A DNA stretch of 64,000 nt from Chloroflexota bacterium (GTDB lineage Bacteria > Chloroflexota > Limnocylindria > QHBO01): NCBI GenBank assembly GCA_038040195.1, contig JBBPIR010000001.1, positions 331,661 to 395,660 on the forward strand, read 5' to 3'. The notes beneath the pieces are model-generated. The model was not told where the DNA came from and searched no databases. It was given only the letters and a program-made list of their open reading frames with translations. Of this stretch, positions 8,852 to 18,454 are shown in pieces. Position numbers and translations under genes: made by a program. Each line of letters opens with the position of its first letter. Position 1 is the first letter of the stretch.

Positions 8852-11800
8852 GCTTCAGGCGCTGGACTGGTCACCTTACGCAACTGGGTCTGCGTCCGCT
8901 CGGCCATGACGAGGTTGCCCTTCCGCTGATAGAGATCCAGCGCCACCTCCAGCTCCGCCGCGGCTTCGGTATCCCGCCCTGCAAGATGAAGCACGTCCGC
9001 AAAATCGCCGTGGGCGTCGCCGATCATTTCCAGGAAGTCAGAACCCGCAACTGCCGCCACGGCTTCCCGACCCAGCTGCTCCGCGGCCTCGTACTCGCCG
9101 CGTCGGGCGAGGGCGCGCGCCGCCACGCCGAGCGCCGGTCCCAGGGCAGCGGGGTCGTCCTCCAGCCCCATCTCCCGGGCCAGCGTTGCCCAGTGCTCCG
9201 CTTCCTCATCGCGGCCGAGTTCGAGCATTGAGCGCGAGAGGTGGGCGGCCACGGTATTGGCGAAACCCCGATACCCAAAGGCCGTCATGGTTTCGTAGCC
9301 GGCGAGTTCCAGCTCGGCAGCTCGCGCGGTATTCCCCGCCAGCAGCTCGGCGGGGCCCATGTGATGACCTTGGAGCGAGGCGAGATACACGCGGGCTCCG
9401 AGTTGCTCGAGAATCGCCCATTCCTCGTCGAACGCCTTCCGAGCTTCGTCGAACTGACCCTGCTGCGACAGCATCGCGCCGTACTGGCGCGCAATTCGGA
9501 TCGCTCCCAGACTCCGCGGATCGCTCATATCAGCGCGAAGCCGCTGCACCAGGTCGATCCCTTCTGGGACGGGGGTGGGACCCCAATATGCGAACGCTGC
9601 GATCCAACGTCGGATCTCGTCGCCAAGCCGTCCGAGTCCTATCGGAGTGGGCAGCAGCTCCTGCGCCAGACCCAAGGCACTCTGCGCCTCCCCACCCCAG
9701 AAGCGCAGCTTGGCGAGTTCAAGGCCGGCACGGGCCGCGCCCGCGTGGTCGCTGAGGGACGTAAGCGTTTGGCGGAGCCGGGCGGCGTCCTCCTGGAGCG
9801 CCAGAAGTGGATCGATCCCCATCGAGACGCGCGGGTGCAGGCGCAGCGTCTCGGCAATGGCGGCAGACCGCTCGTCGCCGATTCGCTCGGCGCTCAGGCG
9901 TGTCGCGACCAGGAAGGCATTGGCCTCTTCCGCTACACCCACCGAGGCCAGCGCCTCCCCGGCAAGCAATCGCCAGGCCATCGCTGAGGTCTCATCGGTC
10001 TCTAGGAGCGCGACCGCACGCTGGAGGAGGTTGGCTGCCGCGATGTTGTCGCCGCGCTCCAGCGCAGCGGCTCCCGCTGCTCCAAGGTGTGGCGCAGCCC
10101 GTCGCGCAAGGTCAGGCAGGCCAGGGTCCGCAAGATCCAGCTCGCGCCGGTAGCGCACGGCCTGCTCGAGGTGATAGCCGAGGATTGGGCGGTACTCATC
10201 GATTCGATCTCCGAGCGCCGGCTCCAGCCAGTCCGCGAACCGCTCGTGGAGCTCGGCTCGGCTCTGCTTGGCGATGGCCTGGTAGGCGGCATCACGAATG
10301 AGCTGGTGGCGGAACCGGAACGCCTCGCGGCCGGCGAGCTCTGCCCGGTCGGGGGCCACAAACTCCCGGCGAGTCAGGGTCAGGAGTGTCGGTCCAATCG
10401 ATTCCCGCAGGCCGTCCGCAGTCAAGGCGGCCACCGCGTCGCGGTGGAAAACGGTCCCCTCCACCGCACCCCGCTCCAGGACGGCACGATCCGGCCCGGC
10501 CAGACCATCGAGCCGGGCTGAGAGGAGTGCCTGGATGGTCGGGGGGACCGCCAGGTTGGCAAGGTCCCGGCTGGCCGTCCAATTGCCGTTCGTCCTGGCC
10601 AGCGCCCCGTCGTCAATCAGCATCTCGAGCAGCTCCTCGACAAACAGAGGATTCCCCTCGGCCGCCGAGCGGATCCGGTCGAAGACCGTCGCCGGGAGCT
10701 CGGCCTCACCGAGCAGGTTGTCGATGAGGCGCCCCGTCTCGTCCGCGTTCAACGGCTCAAGCGAGATGATCGTCGCCGAGCGCTTGCCACCACCCCACGC
10801 CGGGCGCAATTCGAGCAGCTCCTGGCGGGCCAGCACGATGAGCAGGATGGGTGCTTCGCGAGACCAATCGGCGATGTGCTCGACCAGGTCCAGCAGCAGT
10901 GGCTGCCCCCACTGGAGATCCTCGAGAACGACGACTAACGGCCGGTCCCTGGCTAGACCCTCGAGGAATGAGCGGATAGCCCACGGGGTCTCGTCAGGCG
11001 CGGGCTCACCCCGGGTCAGACCGATGGCCTCGCCAACCCGCTCGGCAATCCGGTCGCGGTCGTCGTTCTCGCCCAACACGGCCGCGATGCGGGCCAGGTC
11101 GGTGGCCGGATCCCCTCCGGGGGCCTGACCGATGCCGGTCGACGCGCGCACGATCTCGGCGATCGGCCAGTAGGTGATCCCCTCGCCGTACGACAGACAA
11201 CGGCCATGCACGACCCGAGCGCGGTCGCCGAGGGATGTGACGAACTCGTTGACCAGTCGCGTCTTCCCCACGCCCGCCGAGCCCAGAATCGTGAAGAGGT
11301 GTACTACCCGCTCATCCCGCACCTCCGCGAATGCCTCGTCCAGAAGGCGGCGGGGCCGCTCGCGGCCCACCATCGGCGAGTCCAGACGCCGTTCGTGGCC
11401 GGCGGCGGATCGGTCCACCACCAGGAGGCGGAACGTCTCGATGGGCGCCTGGCGACCCTTGACCGTCACCTCGCCCAAGGGCTCGACCTGGACGGCATCT
11501 CGCACGAGCTGATGCGTCTCGGCCGTGATCAGGATCTCGCCGGGTTGAGCGGTCTGCTGGAGGCGAGCCGCGACGTTCACCGCATCGCCGGTGACCAGTC
11601 GGGAGCCAGCCGTCGCGTCGCCGGCCACCACCTCGCCAGTGGCAATCCCGGTCCGCCAGGCAACGGCAGCCGACCCGCCGGTGATCGCGATCTCGCCCAG
11701 GGCTTCGCGGATCTCGGCGGCCGCTCGAACCGCTCGGAGGGCATCGTCCTCGTGGACGCGTGGGATGCCGAATACGGCCATGGCTGCGTCGCCGATGAAT

Positions 11801-12066
11801 TTCTCGACCACGCCCCCATGGCTCTCGATGATGGCACTGACCTTGTCGAAAGAGCGGCTCAGCAGGCTGCGCAGCGTCTCGGGGTCGAGCTGCTCGCCCA
11901 TGGCTGTCGACCCGACCAGGTCGCAGAACAGGACGGTCACGGTCTTGCGCGTCTCAGCGGATGGGGCTGCCACCATCTCGAGGGCTGCCCCGCAGGAGAA
12001 ACAGAACCGAGCTTCGGCGGGGTTCTCCGTCCCGCAGTTGACGCATACGCGTCCTTGCTCAGCCAT
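8848..12066 (-). CDS. Zinc-ribbon / class III adenylate cyclase / AAA ATPase / TPR protein (copy 3 of 3)
   Basis: 1072 residues from the ATG at 12066, which overlaps the upstream stop as TGATG. Residues 8-25 form a CxxC...CxxC zinc ribbon. Residues 40-220 are a class III cyclase domain: metal Asp in LFCDLVGST, substrate Lys and second Asp in VEKFIGDAAMAVFG, and catalytic Asn/Arg in VNVAAR. A STAND/AAA ATPase follows, with Walker A GSAGVGKTRL near 262 and Walker B LVVVLEDLQW near 379. The C-terminal third is TPR-like helices. Such proteins are predicted multi-input signalling ATPases that make a cyclic nucleotide. This copy is the most divergent of the three. An extended start at GTG 12078 is less likely because paralogues begin MAEP/MAEQ. 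Confidence 0.9.
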   Translation of the reverse strand: MAEQGRVCVNCGTENPAEARFCFSCGAALEMVAAPSAETRKTVTVLFCDLVGSTAMGEQLDPETLRSLLSRSFDKVSAIIESHGGVVEKFIGDAAMAVFGIPRVHEDDALRAVRAAAEIREALGEIAITGGSAAVAWRTGIATGEVVAGDATAGSRLVTGDAVNVAARLQQTAQPGEILITAETHQLVRDAVQVEPLGEVTVKGRQAPIETFRLLVVDRSAAGHERRLDSPMVGRERPRRLLDEAFAEVRDERVVHLFTILGSAGVGKTRLVNEFVTSLGDRARVVHGRCLSYGEGITYWPIAEIVRASTGIGQAPGGDPATDLARIAAVLGENDDRDRIAERVGEAIGLTRGEPAPDETPWAIRSFLEGLARDRPLVVVLEDLQWGQPLLLDLVEHIADWSREAPILLIVLARQELLELRPAWGGGKRSATIISLEPLNADETGRLIDNLLGEAELPATVFDRIRSAAEGNPLFVEELLEMLIDDGALARTNGNWTASRDLANLAVPPTIQALLSARLDGLAGPDRAVLERGAVEGTVFHRDAVAALTADGLRESIGPTLLTLTRREFVAPDRAELAGREAFRFRHQLIRDAAYQAIAKQSRAELHERFADWLEPALGDRIDEYRPILGYHLEQAVRYRRELDLADPGLPDLARRAAPHLGAAGAAALERGDNIAAANLLQRAVALLETDETSAMAWRLLAGEALASVGVAEEANAFLVATRLSAERIGDERSAAIAETLRLHPRVSMGIDPLLALQEDAARLRQTLTSLSDHAGAARAGLELAKLRFWGGEAQSALGLAQELLPTPIGLGRLGDEIRRWIAAFAYWGPTPVPEGIDLVQRLRADMSDPRSLGAIRIARQYGAMLSQQGQFDEARKAFDEEWAILEQLGARVYLASLQGHHMGPAELLAGNTARAAELELAGYETMTAFGYRGFANTVAAHLSRSMLELGRDEEAEHWATLAREMGLEDDPAALGPALGVAARALARRGEYEAAEQLGREAVAAVAGSDFLEMIGDAHGDFADVLHLAGRDTEAAAELEVALDLYQRKGNLVMAERTQTQLRKVTSPAPEA

Positions 12067-15000
12067 CACACGGTCCACTCGTCGATCAGGCGTTGTGTCC
12101 GCTCGATGAGGAAGGTCGCGCCCTTCTGCTCGTAGAGCGCCAGCGCCTCGCGAGCCGCGGCCAAGGCGTCGTCGGTCTTTCCTCGTTCCCGGAGAACGTG
12201 CGCCAGGTGGACTACCACGTCGCCGTGTTGGACGAGGTAGTCGGTCGTGGCCATGATCGCGGCCGCCTCCCGGGCCAAATCCTCAGCCGCGATGTGGTCG
12301 CCCCGGCGAGAGAGCACCCTCGCCTGCACCGCCCGGCCGCTGGCCTGCGAGGTCACGTCGTCGGTCGACGATGTGTCGCGGGCGATCGCGCCAAACCGCC
12401 ACGCCTCGTCGTCGTCACCAAGATCGAGGAGGACCTCACCAAGCTCTGCGCCGAACGTCGAGGCGAATGACCGATCCCCAATCGCGGTCATGACCTCGTA
12501 CGACTCCCGGATCAGACGAGCGGCCTCGGCGAAGTTGCCGGCCAGGTGCTCAATCTTGCCTTCCGCGCCAAAATTCGAGGCAAGCTGAACCCGGTTGCCA
12601 AGTTCCTCAAAAGCGGCGCGGGCCCGGGCACACAGCTCGCGGGCCTCGGCGAACCGCCCTTGGAGGCCTCGCAGGCGGCCGATGCCGCGGTTGGCGCCCT
12701 CCATTGACGGCGCTCCCCGGCCGCGGTCAACCTGAGCCTGAAGTCCGGCAACGGCGTCCTCAACCAGCGTCGGGCCATGGACCAGGGAAATGCCCCATGC
12801 CATCCGGGCCTCACGCTGCCATAGCTCATCCCCGTCGCCCAGCTCGACCAGGGCCTGCGCCAGTCGCGTCGCCTCGCCTGCCCGGCCCATGGCGAATAGC
12901 AGGAATGCGGCCCATGCCTGCGCCAGGCGCGCTCCCGCATCGTCACCGACCCGTGCCAGGATGGCGGCCAGCCGCTCCGTTTCGCGGAGTGATTCGGCTT
13001 GCTCGGTGGACCGGGTCGACGCACGAACCGCAATCAGCGCGAGGGCGGCCAGCGCGCTCGACCCCTCGTCACCGGCGCGATCGGCCTCGACGATGGCGTC
13101 GGTCAGGATCCGCTCGGCGCGCGGCCCATCGCCAGCTTCGTAGCACCGGTCACCGAGTCGGAAGAGCAGCCGTCGTCGTCGTGGCAGGTCGTCCGGCAGC
13201 AGCTCGACGGCACGACCCAGGAGGTCGACGGTGGCTGGGGCGTCACCGCGGGCATCGGCCCGTTCTCCGGCGTCCGCCAGCAGCGTTCCGGCCCGGAGCG
13301 CAAGGTCCTGCGCGTGGGCGTCCGGCGGGCCCAGCTCGGCGCGGTAGCGGTAGGCCTGCTCGAGGTGGTATGCGACGATCTCCTCGTACTCGGCCAAACG
13401 GTCGGCCGCCACGCGCTCAAGCCACGCCGCGAACCGCTCATGCAGCTCGGATCGGGTCTGCTTGGCGAGAGCCTGGTAGGCAGCATCGCGGATCAGCAGA
13501 TGGCGGAACCGATAGGCCTCCTCGCCCGCGAAAGAGGCCTGGTCGGGTCGGACCAGCTCCATGCGCATCAGGCTTGCCAGGCGATCGCGTACCTGCCCTC
13601 GCATCGGTTCGGGTGCCAGCTCGGTAACGGCCCCGCGATGGAACACCTTGCCTTCCACTGAGGCGCGCTCGATGACCGTCCGCTCCTCGCTGTTGAGCCC
13701 GTCCAGGCGGGCCGCGAGCAGGGCCTGGATGGTAGGTGGGATGGCCAGCTGGCGCAGGTCGGCCAGTGCGGACCACCCTTCACCGGCCGTCACCAGGAAA
13801 CCATCGTCTATCAGCTTGCCGAGCAGTTCCTCGACGAACAGAGGGTTCCCCTCGGCGGCGTGGCTGATCTGGGCTCGGAGCTCGGCCGGTAGCTCGACCC
13901 GTCCCAGCAGGCTGGTGACCAGCTCCTCGCTCTCGACCTCGGAAAGCGGCTCGAGCGACATGGTGGTCACCCACCGCTTGCCGCCGCCCCAGGCCGGCCG
14001 TTTCTCCAGCAGCTCGGCGCGGGCCATGACAATCAGCAGGATCGGCGCATCGCGCGTCCAATCGGCCATGTGCTCGATCAAGTCCAGGAAGGTGGGCTCG
14101 CCCCAATGCACGTCGTCGAAGATGAGGACCAGGGGTCGGCCGCGAGCCAGGCCCTCGAAAGTCTTGCGGATGGCCCAGAAGATCTCGTCCGGCGCAGGTG
14201 GGCTGTCCTCGATGCCGAGCAAGCCACCCACGATGGCCGCGACCCGCTCGGCCTCCGGCTCGGTTCCCAGCACTTCGCGAAGCCGAGTCACTGCCGTCTC
14301 TGAGGGGGCACCTTCGGCGATTCCGGCTCCATGACGGATTGCCTCGGCCACCGGCCAGTAGGTGATGCCGTGGCCGTAGGCGAGGCACCGACCGGTGGCA
14401 ACCTGGGCCTGGTCGCCAAGGGAACCGATGAATTCGTCCACGAGGCGCGACTTGCCGACCCCGGCGACTCCGAGAATGGTGAAGAGGTGGCAGATCCGCT
14501 CCTCGACTGCTTCGTGGAACGCGTCATCCAGGAGGCGCAACGGGCGGCGGCGCCCAACCAGGGGCGCCTCGAGTGGGCGAGTGTGGCGGCGCACCTCATC
14601 GGTCACGCCAACCAGCCGCCAGGCTGGAACCGGCTCGGTCTTGCCTTTGAGGGTCAACGGCTCGACCGAATCGGCTGTGACTGAGTTGCGAACCAGCGCG
14701 TGCGTGTCGGCGCCCAGCAGGATCTCGCCCGGCGCCGCCGCTCCCTCGAGGCGAGCCGCGACGTTCACGGCATCCCCGGTCACGATCCGCTGACCCCCAC
14801 TGGCGTCCCCGGCCACGACCTCGCCCGTATTGATGCCCATCCGCCATTCGACTGTGGCTCCCCGATCGGCGCGGATCTCGGTGTCGAGCGCGGCCAGCCG
14901 GTCACGGATCTCGACAGCCGCGCGGCAGGCACGCAGCGCGTCGTCTTCGTGGACCACCGGCACCCCGAACACGGCCATCACCGCGTCGCCGATGAACTTC

Positions 15001-15263
15001 TCCACGACCCCGCCGTGGAACTCAATGACCTCGCGCATGACGTCGAAATAGCGAGTCATCAGGTTCCGCAGCGATTCGGGATCGATCCGCTCCCCGAGGG
15101 CGGTGGACGAGATGGCATCGCAGTACAGAACCGTCACTGTCTTGCGGGTTTCCGCCGCGGGAGGTGACGCGGCCTCGAGCGCGGCCCCGCATCCGTTGCA
15201 GAATCGCGAGCCGGCCGGATTTTCGGTCTCGCAGTTGGCGCAGACGCGTCCCGGTTCAGCCAT
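12066..15263 (-). CDS. Zinc-ribbon / class III adenylate cyclase / AAA ATPase / TPR protein (copy 2 of 3)
   Basis: 1065 residues with the same architecture as its neighbours: zinc-ribbon Cys 8, 11, 22 and 25; cyclase motifs LYCDAISST, VEKFIGDAVMAVFG and VNVAARLEGAAAPGEIL with all catalytic residues present; Walker A GVAGVGKSRL near 264; Walker B LVLIFDDVHW near 381; then about 400 residues of TPR-like helices. It is closely related to copy 1 and less so to copy 3, with the TPR part the most divergent. The ATG overlaps the previous stop by 8 bp and its own stop overlaps the next ATG as TGATG, so the three are probably translationally coupled. Confidence 0.92.
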   Translation of the reverse strand: MAEPGRVCANCETENPAGSRFCNGCGAALEAASPPAAETRKTVTVLYCDAISSTALGERIDPESLRNLMTRYFDVMREVIEFHGGVVEKFIGDAVMAVFGVPVVHEDDALRACRAAVEIRDRLAALDTEIRADRGATVEWRMGINTGEVVAGDASGGQRIVTGDAVNVAARLEGAAAPGEILLGADTHALVRNSVTADSVEPLTLKGKTEPVPAWRLVGVTDEVRRHTRPLEAPLVGRRRPLRLLDDAFHEAVEERICHLFTILGVAGVGKSRLVDEFIGSLGDQAQVATGRCLAYGHGITYWPVAEAIRHGAGIAEGAPSETAVTRLREVLGTEPEAERVAAIVGGLLGIEDSPPAPDEIFWAIRKTFEGLARGRPLVLIFDDVHWGEPTFLDLIEHMADWTRDAPILLIVMARAELLEKRPAWGGGKRWVTTMSLEPLSEVESEELVTSLLGRVELPAELRAQISHAAEGNPLFVEELLGKLIDDGFLVTAGEGWSALADLRQLAIPPTIQALLAARLDGLNSEERTVIERASVEGKVFHRGAVTELAPEPMRGQVRDRLASLMRMELVRPDQASFAGEEAYRFRHLLIRDAAYQALAKQTRSELHERFAAWLERVAADRLAEYEEIVAYHLEQAYRYRAELGPPDAHAQDLALRAGTLLADAGERADARGDAPATVDLLGRAVELLPDDLPRRRRLLFRLGDRCYEAGDGPRAERILTDAIVEADRAGDEGSSALAALALIAVRASTRSTEQAESLRETERLAAILARVGDDAGARLAQAWAAFLLFAMGRAGEATRLAQALVELGDGDELWQREARMAWGISLVHGPTLVEDAVAGLQAQVDRGRGAPSMEGANRGIGRLRGLQGRFAEARELCARARAAFEELGNRVQLASNFGAEGKIEHLAGNFAEAARLIRESYEVMTAIGDRSFASTFGAELGEVLLDLGDDDEAWRFGAIARDTSSTDDVTSQASGRAVQARVLSRRGDHIAAEDLAREAAAIMATTDYLVQHGDVVVHLAHVLRERGKTDDALAAAREALALYEQKGATFLIERTQRLIDEWTV

Positions 15264-18200
15264 CCGTCGTCCAATCGCCGATCAAGCGACCCGTCTGTTC
15301 AACGTAGAAGGTCGCGCCCTTCTGCTCATACAGGGCCAGTGCTTCGCGAACCGCCGACAAAGCCTCGTCCTCCTTGCCGGCCTCTCGGAGCACGTGGGCC
15401 AAGTGGACGAGCACCTCGCCGTGCGCGAGCAAGTAATCCGTCGGGCCGACCATGGCCGCCGCCTCGCGGGCCACGTCCTCCGCCTCCGGGTGCTGCCCGC
15501 GGGCCGATAGGACGCGCGCCTGCACCCCGCGCCCGCCGGCCTGCGACGTGATGTCGTCACTGGCCGACGTTTCGCGAGCGACCGTCGCAAACCGCCACGC
15601 CTCGTCAAGGTCACCATCCGCCAGGAGCGCGGTGGACAGCCCGACCGCGGTGGTTGAGGCATACCCCCGATCACCCAGGCCGATCTTCCGATCGTAGGAC
15701 TCGCGGTAGTGGCGAACCGCCGACGCAGCGTCTCCCGAGAGCAGGGCGACGTGGCCCAGGGCCGCGTCCGTCTCCGTCAGCAGGAAACGATCGCCCAGCT
15801 CCTCCAGGCCGCGCGCCGCTCTCGCGATCCGCTCGCGCGCATCCTCGAAAGCGCCCTGCACGGTCAACAGCCGACCGATCCCAAGGTCTGCGCCGGGGCT
15901 GTACTCGTTGCTGACCAGGTCTTCAATGAGCCGAATTGCCTCGTCACACGGCGTGGGCCCGAATACCGCGGCCGCTCCAATCTGGACCCGCGCCTCGCGT
16001 TGCCAGGGGCCCACACTTCCCGGCCGGTCGAGAGCCGCCCGCGCTCGCGTGGAGGCTTCGCCCGCTCGACCCATGGTGAACAGGGCCCACGTGGCGACGA
16101 GCTCGGCCAGGCTGGCCCCGACCACATCGCCCAGGGAGGCGAGGACGTCTCGCAGGCGTTCCGCCTCACGCATCGCGTCAGACGCGGACTTCGACTCGGT
16201 GGAGCTACGCAACTCGACCAACGCAAGTTCGGCCCACGCGCGCGCCCGGTCATCGCCAGCCTGTGTCGCGTCGGCCACGGCTTCCACCAGCAGACGGTCA
16301 GCCCGGGCAGCCTCGCCGACGGCCGGCAGGCGGCGGGCCAGCAACACCATGATGACGCCCCGTTCGGGAGCGTCATGCGGCATGAGGTCGATGGCCCGGC
16401 CCAGCAGGTCCGCGGCGGCGGCGGCATCCGCGCGGAGGTCGGCGCGACGTCCGGCAGCCGCCAATAGGCCGCTGGCGCGGACGGCCAGCTCGCGCGCTCG
16501 AGCATCGGGGGGCCCCAGCTCGGCCCGATATCGGTAGGCCTGCTCAAGGTGATACGCCACAATTTCCTCGTACTCGGCGACCCGCTCGGCGGCGATGCGC
16601 TCGAGCCAGTCCGCAAACCGTTCGTGGAGCTCGGAGCGAGTCTGCTTGGCGAGGGCCTGATAGGCCGCATCGCGGATGAGCAGATGGCGGAACCGATAGG
16701 CCTCCTCTCCGGCGAATGAGGCCTGGTCGGGTCGGACCAGCTCCATTCGAAGCAGGGACGTCAGCCGATCGCTCACCCGCAGCTTGATCGGCTCAGGCGC
16801 CAGCTCGATGACCGCGCCGCGATGGAACGTGTTGCCCTCCACCGAGGCGCGCTCGATGACGGTCCGCTCCTCGCTGTCCAGGCCGTCCAAGCGGGCCGAC
16901 AACAGCGCCTGAATGGTTGGCGGGATCGCCAGCTCACCGAGGTCACGAGCGGCGAGCCAGCTGCCATCGGCCTTGGTCAGGAAGCCGTCGTCGATGAGCT
17001 TGGCGAGCAGCTCCTCCACGAACAAGGGATTGCCCTCGGCAGCGCGGCTCACCCGACGTCGCACGTCGGGCGGCAGCTGCGCCTGCCCGAGCAGGCTGGT
17101 CAGCAGCTCCTCGCTCTCACCTTCGGACAGGGGCTCGAGCTGAACGGTGGTCGACCAGCGTTTGCCGCCGCCCCACGCCGGCCGTTTCTCGATCAGCTCC
17201 GACCTGGCCATCACGAGGAGCAGGATTGGGGCGTCTCGGGTCCAGTCGGCGATGTGCTCCACGAGGTCCAGGAACGTCGGCTCGCCCCATTGGCAGTCGT
17301 CGAACACGAGCACCAACGGACGTTGACGGGCAAGACGCTCGAAGGTCTTGCGAATGGCCCAGAAGATCTGCTCGGGCGCCGGGCTGGCAGCCTCCAGGCC
17401 GATGATGCCCGCCACGCTCTCGACGATTCGCTCGGCCTCGGGTTCCTCGGCCAGGAGGTGGTTCAGCCGATCACGGGCAACCTCCGCTCCATCCTCCTCC
17501 CGAATGCCGGCCCCGTTCCGGATGGCCTCTGCAACGGGCCAGTACGTGATCCCGTGGCCATACGCGATGCATCGGCCGGTCGCCACCTGTGCCTGCTCAC
17601 CCAATGAGCCGATGAACTCGTCCACAAGCCGTGACTTTCCGACTCCGGCCACCCCCAGGATCGTGAACAGGTGGCAAATGTGCTCGTCGATCGCCTCACG
17701 GAACGCCTCGTCCAGGAGGCGCAGGGGCCGTTGTCGACCGACCAGCGGCGCCTCGAGCGGGCGGGTGTGGCGGCCGACGGTGTCGACGACGTCGGAGAGG
17801 CGCCAGGCATGAACCGGCTCGGCCTTGCCCTTCAGGATGAGTGGCTCGACGGCCTCGGCCGAGACGGCCGAGCGAACCAGGGCGTACGTGTCAGCGCCCA
17901 TCAGGATCTCGCCGGGGGCGGCCGCACCCTCCATGCGCGCCGCGACATTCACCGCATCCCCCGTCACGATCCGCTGCGCCGCGCTCCCGTCTCCCGCCAC
18001 CACCTCCCCGGTGTTGATCCCCATCCGCCACTCCACGGTGGCGCCCCGCTCGGCGTTGATGCCGGCGTCGAGGCCCGCCAGCCGGTCGCGGATCTCCACC
18101 GCTGCCCGACAGGCGCGCAGCGCGTCATCCTCGTGGACCGTCGGCACCCCGAACACGGCCATGACGGCGTCGCCGATGAACTTTTCGACCACCCCGCCAT

Positions 18201-18441
18201 GGAACTCGATCACCTCGCGCATGACGTGGAAGTAGCGGGTCATGAGCGACCGCAGGGACTCGGGATCGATCCGCTCCCCGAGCGCCGTGGACGAGATGGC
18301 ATCGCAGTACAGGATCGTGACCGTCTTCCGGGTCTCGGCCTGGGGAGCGGAAGCCTCGAACGGCATAGCGCACGAGGAGCAGAACCGCGAACCGGGCAGG
18401 TTTGCTGCTCCGCAGGACGGACAGGCGACGGTCGCGGTCAC
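15256..18441 (-). CDS. Zinc-ribbon / class III adenylate cyclase / AAA ATPase / TPR protein (copy 1 of 3)
   Basis: 1061 residues from GTG 18441, chosen because it aligns with the N-termini of copies 2 and 3 and lies 13 bp after the gltX stop; an ATG at 18495 would overlap gltX and add 18 unaligned residues. Zinc-ribbon cysteines are at 7, 10, 21 and 24. Cyclase motifs LYCDAISST, VEKFIGDAVMAVFG and VNVAARMEGAAAPGEIL are intact. Walker A GVAGVGKSRL is near 264 and Walker B LVLVFDDCQW near 380. The TPR-like region runs from about 640 to the end. It follows gltX on the same strand, so a gltX promoter may drive all three copies. Confidence 0.92.
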   Translation of the reverse strand: MTATVACPSCGAANLPGSRFCSSCAMPFEASAPQAETRKTVTILYCDAISSTALGERIDPESLRSLMTRYFHVMREVIEFHGGVVEKFIGDAVMAVFGVPTVHEDDALRACRAAVEIRDRLAGLDAGINAERGATVEWRMGINTGEVVAGDGSAAQRIVTGDAVNVAARMEGAAAPGEILMGADTYALVRSAVSAEAVEPLILKGKAEPVHAWRLSDVVDTVGRHTRPLEAPLVGRQRPLRLLDEAFREAIDEHICHLFTILGVAGVGKSRLVDEFIGSLGEQAQVATGRCIAYGHGITYWPVAEAIRNGAGIREEDGAEVARDRLNHLLAEEPEAERIVESVAGIIGLEAASPAPEQIFWAIRKTFERLARQRPLVLVFDDCQWGEPTFLDLVEHIADWTRDAPILLLVMARSELIEKRPAWGGGKRWSTTVQLEPLSEGESEELLTSLLGQAQLPPDVRRRVSRAAEGNPLFVEELLAKLIDDGFLTKADGSWLAARDLGELAIPPTIQALLSARLDGLDSEERTVIERASVEGNTFHRGAVIELAPEPIKLRVSDRLTSLLRMELVRPDQASFAGEEAYRFRHLLIRDAAYQALAKQTRSELHERFADWLERIAAERVAEYEEIVAYHLEQAYRYRAELGPPDARARELAVRASGLLAAAGRRADLRADAAAAADLLGRAIDLMPHDAPERGVIMVLLARRLPAVGEAARADRLLVEAVADATQAGDDRARAWAELALVELRSSTESKSASDAMREAERLRDVLASLGDVVGASLAELVATWALFTMGRAGEASTRARAALDRPGSVGPWQREARVQIGAAAVFGPTPCDEAIRLIEDLVSNEYSPGADLGIGRLLTVQGAFEDARERIARAARGLEELGDRFLLTETDAALGHVALLSGDAASAVRHYRESYDRKIGLGDRGYASTTAVGLSTALLADGDLDEAWRFATVARETSASDDITSQAGGRGVQARVLSARGQHPEAEDVAREAAAMVGPTDYLLAHGEVLVHLAHVLREAGKEDEALSAVREALALYEQKGATFYVEQTGRLIGDWTTDG

Positions 18442-18454
18442 CGGAGCCGGGCCC

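Noticed and set aside
9241-9987. Long plus-strand ORFs inside the cyclase/TPR genes (also near 11206-12135, 12999-13661, 14700-15167 and 15709-16467)
   Set aside because: They are antisense to well-supported domain-coding genes, show no recognisable motif, and arise from the high GC content that leaves few stop codons in the opposite frame.
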